DNA of 15,434 nt from assembly GCA_964541755.1 (NCBI GenBank), contig CAZIRF010000053.1, forward strand, positions 1 to 15,434. Direction: 5' to 3'. This document shows, one piece after another, positions 1 through 5,275 of this stretch (positions are counted from its first letter, which is position 1; every line of letters starts with the position of its first letter). Both the position numbers and the translations under genes were made by a program. This DNA comes from CAZIRF01 sp964541755 (GTDB taxonomy: Bacteria > Spirochaetota > Spirochaetia > Treponematales > Breznakiellaceae). Under the pieces are notes generated by a model. It was not told where the DNA came from and ran no database searches. It saw nothing but the letters and a program-made list of their open reading frames with translations.

Positions 1-1608
1 CTCAAGGGTATCAAAGCCCGCGTGGACCACCTTGTCCATGATGGTCTCTCCCACCCCCTCCAAATCGAAACCGGCGACAAATTGTGCCAGCGAGAGATCC
101 CGTCGACGGCGAATACTGGCGACAACCTTTGCCGCAGATTTTTCCCCCATCCGTTCAATTTTGAGGAGGTCATCGCTTGAAAGATCGTAGAGATCGGAAA
201 CCGAAGACAGCCGCCCGGCTTCAAAGAGGCGTGACAGAAGCTGATCGCCCAAATCGCGAATATCGAGAACCGACACCCACTTCTCGATGCGGTGGTGGAG
301 TCTCTTCGGGCAGGCGGTATTCGGGCAGTAGAGACGGGTACCTGCATCGACGAGGCCTGTGCCGCAGCGGGAACAGGAAGAGGGCATGCTGATAGTTGAG
401 CCCGCATCCACAGCCCCGGGGGCCAGGCCCTCTATCTTTGGGATTATCTCGCCGCGTTTTACCACGAAAACCGGCAGGCCGATACGCAAACCCAGCGCCC
501 GAATTTGATCGGGGTTGTTGAGGTTGGCCCGCTGGACCGTCGTACCGGCCAGGCGTACCGGGTCGACAATGCCAACCGGGGTATAGGTGGCACCAGATTC
601 ACTCCAGACGACCTCCCGCAGGATGCTTATCGCCCGTTCAAGCTCGAATTTGAAGGCAATCTGCTGTTCGGGACGCGCGCGACGCAGGTCATGGATATCG
701 CTTTCCGGGGTTTTTACCACGAGTCCGTCGATATCATACGCGAGCTCCTCACGCGCAGAGGCAAGGGTCTCCCGCAGGGTAATGACGGCCTGCGCATCCG
801 CGACCAGCTGCGTCTTGACCACATCGAAGCCCCGGTCTTTGAGCCATTGGGCCTTTTCATCCTCTCGCGTGAAACCGCCGCTCTCGCTGTGATCGGCGAC
901 ATCGTAGACAATGACACAGAGATCCCCAACCCCCTCGCCGTCCTTGCGCCGCATGAGGCCGTTTGCCGCATTGCGGCAATTTGCCTTGTTGCGGTGCTTT
1001 TCGCGCCACACCGAGCGCGGCATGAGGACCTCGCCGCGGACCCCGCCTGAAAAGCCGGTACCCAGTTCGCGGACGCAGCCCTTCATCTTGAGTGCGTTGG
1101 CCAGTATGTCATCGCCCACAATCCCGTCGCCGCGTGTTACCGCCCGCACGAGGACGCCGCGCTCGTACTGGAGTTCGAGACTCGCCCCATCCAGTTTGTG
1201 CTGTACCAAAAAGGGACCGCCCCCCTGGCGCGCCGCCCAGGAGAGGAATTCATCCGGGTTGGCCGCCTTCTCCTGGCTTCCCATGGGGATGATGTGCCGC
1301 GCTTTGGGGAAGGTGCCGCTGGCATCCGCCCCTATTGCCGTGAGAACCGGATGGGAAGGAGCCCGCCTCTTGAGCTCGTCCCAAAGGGCGTCAAAGGTAC
1401 TGTCGTCAACGAGGGCCTCCCCGTTGTAGTAGGCATCCTGATACGCCACAATGAGCCGGGCGAGCTCGTCGATACGCGCAGAATGCATCGCGGATTCGTC
1501 CCCCGCAAAAGGGCCTGCGCCGGCAGCGCCGGGCAAAGCGGCTTCCAGACTATCAGATTGAATCTCTTCCTCTTCAAAGGAGAACTCCGGGACGTCGGGG
1601 CGACTCAT
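1..1608 (-). CDS. ligA: NAD-dependent DNA ligase LigA (3' end outside window)
   Basis: Seals nicks in replication and repair using NAD+ and a covalent lysyl-AMP. The window holds 536 N-terminal codons; the end of the HhH domain and any BRCT domain lie beyond the left edge. Visible: domain Ia with DAYYNG near residue 59, the adenylation motif KLDG with catalytic Lys138, TRGDG (158-162), RGEV (191-194), YDIDGLVVK (291-299), FKFE (319-322), an OB fold, a four-cysteine zinc finger (C412, C415, C428, C433) and the start of the helix-hairpin-helix region (GVGE near 518-521). The start at 1608 is set by a strong AAAGGAG five bases upstream and gives about 40 residues more than usual; Met41 is where the family normally begins. 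The gene overlaps the trmB stop by four bases. Oddities: the usual E-x-K-x-D-G is QHKLDG, and MLSLDN is replaced by MGSQEK. Family assignment is very secure; the divergence is read from memory of the E. coli enzyme. Confidence 0.96.
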   Translation of the reverse strand, partial: MSRPDVPEFSFEEEEIQSDSLEAALPGAAGAGPFAGDESAMHSARIDELARLIVAYQDAYYNGEALVDDSTFDALWDELKRRAPSHPVLTAIGADASGTFPKARHIIPMGSQEKAANPDEFLSWAARQGGGPFLVQHKLDGASLELQYERGVLVRAVTRGDGIVGDDILANALKMKGCVRELGTGFSGGVRGEVLMPRSVWREKHRNKANCRNAANGLMRRKDGEGVGDLCVIVYDVADHSESGGFTREDEKAQWLKDRGFDVVKTQLVADAQAVITLRETLASAREELAYDIDGLVVKTPESDIHDLRRARPEQQIAFKFELERAISILREVVWSESGATYTPVGIVDPVRLAGTTVQRANLNNPDQIRALGLRIGLPVFVVKRGEIIPKIEGLAPGAVDAGSTISMPSSCSRCGTGLVDAGTRLYCPNTACPKRLHHRIEKWVSVLDIRDLGDQLLSRLFEAGRLSSVSDLYDLSSDDLLKIERMGEKSAAKVVASIRRRRDLSLAQFVAGFDLEGVGETIMDKVVHAGFDTLE

Positions 1609-2396
1609 GGGGTCTCCTTTCGCTCGAAAAGAACTTCCCGGATGACATGTTCCCGGTCGAGACCCTTCCGCTCGAATTTTGTCTCTGGTCGCCAGTTCTG
1701 CGGCGGCGCGAAGGATTCAAAATGGTTTTCGAGCATCGGGGTTGCAGTGAGTTCTGCCAGGGCTTCCTCGCCGTACTCGGCCCAGTCGCTCACAAAATAG
1801 ACATAGCCGCCGGGGGCAAGACGCGAGGCGAGGAGGTCGGTAAAGGGGCGGCGCACCAGACGCCGCTTGTGGTGCTTTTTCTTGGGCCAGGGGTCGGGGA
1901 AAAAGATATGAAAGGCCGATACCGACGCTTCCGGCAGCATGTTTTCGAGGACTTCCACCGCGTCGTGTTCGATTATCCGGATATTTTCAAGACCGTGCTC
2001 GCGCATCTCCCACAGAAGCCGCCCCACCCCGGGTCGATGCACCTCGATGCCCAGATAGTTGATATCGGGCTTGTCGCGGGCGATCATCCAGGTGGCCTTG
2101 CCCATACCGAAGCCGATTTCGACGACGAGCGGCCGATCGTTCCCGTAAACTGCCGCTGTCTCGAGGCGCTCTGCGGTATACGGGATCACAAAGCGGGGGG
2201 AGAGTTCCCTCCATGCGGCCTCTTGGGCGGGACTCATGCGCCCGCCGCGAACGACGAAGCTGCGAATTGTCCTGGAGGAATACCCCTGGTTCTTTTGATC
2301 TTGTTCATGCTTTTGCTCTTCGTTCAAGCCTGCGTTCTCCTGCCCTTCGTGGGGATTCATATGTTGCATGAGTCGCCAAGTGATGGCGTCCAACAT
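1605..2396 (-). CDS. trmB: tRNA (guanine-N7-)-methyltransferase TrmB
   Basis: Methylates N7 of G46 in the tRNA variable loop using S-adenosylmethionine. Family signatures are all present: RTIRSFVVRGGRMSPAQ (42-58), the SAM-binding EIGFGMGKA (93-101), GIEVHRPGVG (116-125), the tRNA-binding FPDPWPKKKHHKRR (166-179), and the C-terminal RPETKFERKG (236-245). The protein has 263 residues; roughly the first 40 are an extra polar tail rich in Glu, Gln and His that precedes the usual family start. The start is uncertain: the ATG at 2396 has AGAGG only one base away, and the next codon, TTG at 2393, has better spacing. Second gene of a minus-strand operon: the upstream lipoprotein stop is 13 bases away and the trmB stop overlaps ligA as ATGA. 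Function is secure; the exact N-terminus is not. Confidence 0.95.
   Translation of the reverse strand: MLDAITWRLMQHMNPHEGQENAGLNEEQKHEQDQKNQGYSSRTIRSFVVRGGRMSPAQEAAWRELSPRFVIPYTAERLETAAVYGNDRPLVVEIGFGMGKATWMIARDKPDINYLGIEVHRPGVGRLLWEMREHGLENIRIIEHDAVEVLENMLPEASVSAFHIFFPDPWPKKKHHKRRLVRRPFTDLLASRLAPGGYVYFVSDWAEYGEEALAELTATPMLENHFESFAPPQNWRPETKFERKGLDREHVIREVLFERKETP
1614..1620 (-). promoter_or_regulatory. Strong ribosome binding site of ligA
   Basis: AAAGGAG on the minus strand, followed by the spacer ACCCC and the ATG at 1608. It lies inside the last codons of trmB. It favours the long ligA start over the internal Met41, which has only a weak purine run in front of it. Confidence 0.75.
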
Positions 2397-2404
2397 GCCT
2401 CTGT

Positions 2405-2417
2405 CCCGATTATCGGG
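2405..2417. repeat. Small palindrome at the lipoprotein/trmB junction
   Basis: CCCGATTATCGGG, six-base arms around one central base, spanning the stop codon of the upstream lipoprotein gene and lying nine bases before the trmB start. It could be a weak RNA hairpin or a chance palindrome. No T-tract follows, so it is not a normal terminator. Confidence 0.4.
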
Positions 2418-3138
2418 TGTAGGGGACTGATGGAGTCAAGATGCCACCAATCCCGTCGATATCCTCTGCCCAAAGGGCAATTGTCCGGGTCGTTTCGGGT
2501 AGCTTGAGATTGCGCACCCGACCGGATTTCTCCTCCACTTCCTGAACCTTTACCCGACCCCCTCCTTCATCATAGGCAATGAGCTGATGTCGTGCCCAGG
2601 AGGACTGCAGGGTATACGTATCGCCTTCAATAAGGAGATTCGGCGCCTCTGGCCAAGAGGAGGGTATTTTGAGGATAAAGCTGCGTTCGGCCCGCTCGCC
2701 CGCTTTGTCAGAAAGGAGCACCCGCCATGACCCCGCCGGAAAGGGCGCGCCGTTTGGCATGCGCAACTCATGGGAACCCAGCCAATTCTCGCCCGAATGT
2801 TCTATCCAGAGCCATTGGCTGCTATCAAGGTGCCAATAAAGCTCTTCTGAATCATTGACAAGCCAGAGCTCTTCGAGATCGATAATGCCGTCCTCGTCGC
2901 GCACCATGCAAAAAAAGCTCAGGTATTCATTTATCCCGGTCCCGCTTGCAGCAGATTCCTTTTGCGCATATTCGGCATCAAGGGAGGCATCCGTACGAAC
3001 AATACGGGTAGAGACGGCCAGAATCTCCGGCAGGGCCCGGGTACAGGAGGAAGTGATCGAGACCAAAATGAGCAATAAAGCGAGCGGCAAGCCCCGATTC
3101 CCCGGTGGAGCATGTACCCGCAATCGATACGTTTTCAT
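2410..3138 (-). CDS. Putative lipoprotein of unknown function
   Basis: 242 residues from the ATG at 3138; the frame stays open further upstream, but only this start gives a classical signal: basic N-terminus (MKTYRLRVHAPPGNR), hydrophobic LPLALLLILVSI, then SSC with Cys32 as the likely lipidated residue. The lipobox is relaxed, as is usual in spirochaetes. The mature part looks like a beta-rich soluble domain with many Trp and acidic residues (for example WLWIEHSGENW near 110-120) and a DEDGIIDLEELW stretch. I do not recognise the family. It is first in an operon with trmB and ligA, with a 13-base gap to trmB. A TACACT extended -10 element just upstream would start transcription almost at the ATG. 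Location in the envelope is inferred from the signal; function is unknown. Confidence 0.82.
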   Translation of the reverse strand: MKTYRLRVHAPPGNRGLPLALLLILVSITSSCTRALPEILAVSTRIVRTDASLDAEYAQKESAASGTGINEYLSFFCMVRDEDGIIDLEELWLVNDSEELYWHLDSSQWLWIEHSGENWLGSHELRMPNGAPFPAGSWRVLLSDKAGERAERSFILKIPSSWPEAPNLLIEGDTYTLQSSWARHQLIAYDEGGGRVKVQEVEEKSGRVRNLKLPETTRTIALWAEDIDGIGGILTPSVPYTR

Positions 3139-3146
3139 CGTCACCC

Positions 3147-3155
3147 AGTGTACCA
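3147..3155 (-). promoter_or_regulatory. Possible extended -10 promoter for the lipoprotein-trmB-ligA operon
   Basis: TGG followed by TACACT on the minus strand, matching the TGn-extended -10 pattern. There is no good -35. Transcription would begin within a few bases of the ATG at 3138, giving a nearly leaderless mRNA. Weak evidence taken alone. Confidence 0.3.
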
Positions 3156-3202
3156 CAGTCGGGCCGGCCGGGAAAAGACAGGGCTGCCATCCGAAGAATT
3201 TG

Positions 3203-3231
3203 TTGCCTCCCCGGAACAGTGGTCGTACATT
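3203..3231 (+). promoter_or_regulatory. Sigma-70-type promoter for the glutaredoxin-FTR operon
   Basis: TTGCCT (3203-3208), 17-base spacer, TACATT (3226-3231). Predicted transcription start is near 3238, about 50 bases before the glutaredoxin ATG and just upstream of a perfect palindrome at 3248-3265. Confidence 0.5.
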
Positions 3232-3247
3232 GTAGGCATCCTGTACC

Positions 3248-3265
3248 GGGATTGCGTGCAATCCC
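3248..3265. promoter_or_regulatory. Operator-like perfect palindrome in the glutaredoxin leader
   Basis: GGGATTGCGTGCAATCCC: two perfect eight-base arms around GT. It sits roughly 10 to 28 bases after the inferred transcription start and ends 11 bases before the GGAGG ribosome binding site at 3277-3281. The two-base centre is tight for an RNA hairpin and typical of a site for a dimeric repressor, so an operator is the better reading. The regulator is unknown. Confidence 0.5.
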
Positions 3266-3286
3266 CCATTCAGCCTGGAGGCGATC

Positions 3287-3595
3287 ATGTTTGATTTCAT
3301 CGAGTATCAGTCATCACCCGGCACCGATAAAACCCGGGATATCATCGTCTATGCACTTTCGACCTGTGGTTTTTGCAAGAGGGCACTCGCCTTTCTCGAT
3401 ACCAACAACATTTCATACCGCTATGTGTACATGGACAAGATGGATTTTGAGGTAAAGGAAAAGATCAAGGCCGCGCTGCGCGAGCGCTTCAATGAGCACA
3501 TATCCTTTCCCTACGCGGTAATCGACGACAGTGAAACACTCGTGGGTTTCATCGAGCCCGATTGGCGCAAGCGGGTACTCGGGGGGGAAGCATGA
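3287..3595 (+). CDS. Glutaredoxin-like thiol-disulfide protein (CGFC active site)
   Basis: A 102-residue single-domain glutaredoxin/NrdH-type protein. Strand IIVYALS leads into the redox motif C27-G-F-C30, followed by KRALAFLDTNNI, the second strand RYVYMD, a helix, and the cis-proline segment SFPYAVID (Pro75) with a short C-terminal helix. The length is normal for the family. A CGFC site differs from classical CPYC. Start is supported by GGAGG five bases upstream. Its stop overlaps the next gene, a ferredoxin:thioredoxin reductase catalytic subunit, as ATGA. That pairing suggests the reductase recycles this protein with electrons from ferredoxin instead of glutathione or NADPH. Likely cytoplasmic. 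Fold assignment is firm; the electron partner is inference. Confidence 0.92.
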   Translation: MFDFIEYQSSPGTDKTRDIIVYALSTCGFCKRALAFLDTNNISYRYVYMDKMDFEVKEKIKAALRERFNEHISFPYAVIDDSETLVGFIEPDWRKRVLGGEA

Positions 3596-3921
3596 AGAGC
3601 AAGACGCTCGACGATGTTCGGCTTTTTACCCGTATGGTTGCAGACAAGCAGGGCTGGGAACCGAGTAGGGATCCCTCCTTCTATGAGGACTTGTGCACCG
3701 GCCTTGAAAGTAACTGGAACCGCTATGGATATTTCCTCTGCCCTTGTCGTGACAGTGCCGGCTCGCGCGAAAAGGATCAAGAAGTCATCTGCCCCTGCAC
3801 CTATGCACGGGAGGATATCGAAGAATACGGCCACTGCTACTGCTCGCTCTACTGGTCAAAGGACTTTGCCAAATCGGGAAAGAGCCCGTCGGGCATACCG
3901 GACCGCGATCGGAGGGATTGA
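3592..3921 (+). CDS. Ferredoxin:thioredoxin reductase catalytic (beta) subunit-like protein
   Basis: 109 residues carrying the family fingerprint of a 4Fe-4S cluster next to a redox disulfide: C50-P-C52, C67-P-C69 and C82-Y-C84. In the plant and cyanobacterial enzyme the pattern is CPC-x16-CPC-x8-CHC; here the spacings are 14 and 12 and the last pair is CYC inside YGHCYC, as I recall from stand-alone versions in anaerobic bacteria and archaea. No variable (alpha) subunit is visible nearby. The start at 3592 is chosen because it overlaps the glutaredoxin stop (ATGA) and follows GGGGGGGAAG; an in-frame ATG at 3562 lies within the glutaredoxin gene and has no such support. Probably transfers electrons from reduced ferredoxin to the neighbouring glutaredoxin. 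The C-terminal tail (SGKSPSGIPDRDRRD) is polar and probably flexible. Confidence 0.92.
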   Translation: MKSKTLDDVRLFTRMVADKQGWEPSRDPSFYEDLCTGLESNWNRYGYFLCPCRDSAGSREKDQEVICPCTYAREDIEEYGHCYCSLYWSKDFAKSGKSPSGIPDRDRRD

Positions 3922-3971
3922 CCCCCCTCATGGATGCCTGTTTCAAATATCGGATGTCTTTGAGAGGGCGT

Positions 3972-5138
3972 CTATATATTGAATGAGAGGGTGATAACCG
4001 TCGTGTCGGAGCTCTTGATTTGGCTAACGGCCGACTCGAACTTGATGCCCACCTTTTCACAGGCTTCACTCAAGTACGAAAGGTAGTAAAGACCCAATTC
4101 CGTATCCGCTTCGCCCGGCGGAATTTCGCGATAAAAATCAAGCAGGGATTTCTTACGCAGGTTTGCGGCCTTTTTCGCATCAATATTGTCTTTCACCAAT
4201 TGATATTCGTCTTCCTGGTTATACAGGGTTATCTGCAAGCGCCCCTGTGTCCCGATTGATGAACTCGTCCCGCCTATCTTCCAGGCTATATAGACCAACT
4301 CATCCTTTTTTCGCAATTCGTCCACGACCCGACGGCGAATACCGGGATCATAAAGAACGGCGTTTGGATCCTCGGTGCCCCGATAGAGAAATGCAGCCTC
4401 GCGGCGCAAGTTCGTATTTTCGGCGTTTACCGCAAGTTCGATTACATTGAGAGCCACATACTCGGCTATCTTCGCCTTTTCCATATAAACAGAGAGAAGA
4501 CTCATCAGCTCTTTGGCAATAAACTCATAGCCTTCGACATCGTGGAATTTGGAAAGGATAAACCAGGTTGCCCCACGCAGACTGTCGATGAATTTCTCAC
4601 TCAAAAGAAGCTGGGTATTGAGTTCATCGGGCAAGAGCTCCCCGTTACGCATAATCTTTTTTCGAATAGGCACGAGAAGTTCCTGTTTGATCTGTGCCAT
4701 GACATCGGATCGTTCCCGAAAATATGACTGCAAGAAGCCTTCGTTAAAACGGGTTTTCTCATCCAGTATTGATGCCGGGTTCGAACGATTCCAGCGCTTT
4801 ATGACATCCGAAGCCATGATACGGGTAAAGAGGGTCGCATCAAATTGACGGTAGAGAATACCAAAAACCACCAGTTTGGAGAGATCCATAACCTCCTGAC
4901 GGCAGGAGACGAATTCGGCACGGGCAATCTCTATCTTCGAAACGTAATCGATCAGGAGCATACGCTGTATCGAGGAAGGTACAAAACGCTCAAGAAGCAG
5001 CCCATGCTCCTCGGCGTTGTCGGCGAGCTTGAACTTGGTGAGTTTTTTGTTCTGCCGTATGAATACAGTAGTTCCCTCATCGGTCAAAATGACTTTAAGG
5101 GGGAGATCAAGGACTGTTTTTTTTTCTGGCGACGGCAT
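3972..5138 (-). CDS. Conserved-looking protein with a possible degenerate GHKL ATPase-like C-terminus
   Basis: 388 residues, no signal peptide, no membrane segment, so probably cytoplasmic. I do not recognise a named family. The N-terminal 70 residues look beta-rich and charged; 75-220 look mostly helical. The C-terminal part has elements placed like a histidine-kinase-type ATPase: a helix with NVIELAVNAENTN (231-243) at the N-box position, a central strand VYIAWKI (282-288), a glycine-containing helix ELGLYYLSYLSEACEKVGI (347-365) like the G2 helix, and the final strand TTVITLSFNI. Clear DxGxG (G1) metal and ATP motifs are not visible, so catalysis is doubtful. Start at 5138 follows AAGGAG ten bases upstream and a good promoter. 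Codons 5-8 contain nine consecutive A bases. Monocistronic, convergent with the FTR gene and divergent from the 5276 gene. Gene existence is secure; fold is a guess. Confidence 0.8.
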   Translation of the reverse strand: MPSPEKKTVLDLPLKVILTDEGTTVFIRQNKKLTKFKLADNAEEHGLLLERFVPSSIQRMLLIDYVSKIEIARAEFVSCRQEVMDLSKLVVFGILYRQFDATLFTRIMASDVIKRWNRSNPASILDEKTRFNEGFLQSYFRERSDVMAQIKQELLVPIRKKIMRNGELLPDELNTQLLLSEKFIDSLRGATWFILSKFHDVEGYEFIAKELMSLLSVYMEKAKIAEYVALNVIELAVNAENTNLRREAAFLYRGTEDPNAVLYDPGIRRRVVDELRKKDELVYIAWKIGGTSSSIGTQGRLQITLYNQEDEYQLVKDNIDAKKAANLRKKSLLDFYREIPPGEADTELGLYYLSYLSEACEKVGIKFESAVSQIKSSDTTVITLSFNI

Positions 5139-5159
5139 TTATGACACGCTCCTTGGACG

Positions 5160-5188
5160 AGTATACAGGAGGCCCCCGATTCTGTCAT
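5160..5188 (-). promoter_or_regulatory. Strong sigma-70-type promoter for the 3972-5138 gene
   Basis: Minus strand ATGACA (5188-5183), 17-base spacer, TATACT (5165-5160): one mismatch to the consensus in each hexamer class that matters most. The predicted start near 5153 lies at the edge of AAGGAG (5154-5149), so the 5' leader would be only about 15 bases. Confidence 0.6.
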
Positions 5189-5235
5189 TATCGATTTTTC
5201 ATACCCTCGAGAACAGCCAGCAGGGATGCGTGTGC

Positions 5236-5265
5236 TTGACCGGCAGAGAACGGGAAGGCTATTGT
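5236..5265 (+). promoter_or_regulatory. Sigma-70-type promoter for the membrane protein-dinB operon
   Basis: TTGACC (5236-5241), 18-base spacer, TATTGT (5260-5265). Predicted start near 5272, about four bases before the ATG at 5276. No Shine-Dalgarno sequence lies at proper distance from that ATG, which fits a leaderless transcript. Confidence 0.45.
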
Positions 5266-5275
5266 TGACTTCGTA

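Noticed and set aside
505..1050. Plus-strand open frame of 181 codons opposite ligA
   Set aside because: Lies wholly within ligA on the other strand, whose motifs are unmistakable; the product has no recognisable domain.
1647..2507. Plus-strand open frame of 286 codons opposite trmB
   Set aside because: Antisense shadow of trmB; high GC leaves opposite frames open. No ribosome binding site or domain supports it.
3164..3171. CCGGCCGG palindrome upstream of the lipoprotein operon
   Set aside because: Short, self-complementary GC motif expected by chance in this composition and without flanking symmetry.
3581..3587. Run of seven G bases at the end of the glutaredoxin gene as a phase-variation tract
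   Set aside because: Only seven bases, at the last codons, and it doubles as the ribosome binding site of the next gene; slippage would change little.
3562..3591. Ten-codon longer start for the FTR-like protein
   Set aside because: It would lie inside the glutaredoxin gene; the ATGA overlap with a G-rich ribosome binding site at 3592 is far more typical.
3922..3971. Bidirectional terminator between the FTR gene and the convergent 388-residue gene
   Set aside because: CCCTC and GAGGG can pair only across a loop of about 35 bases and no T-tract follows.
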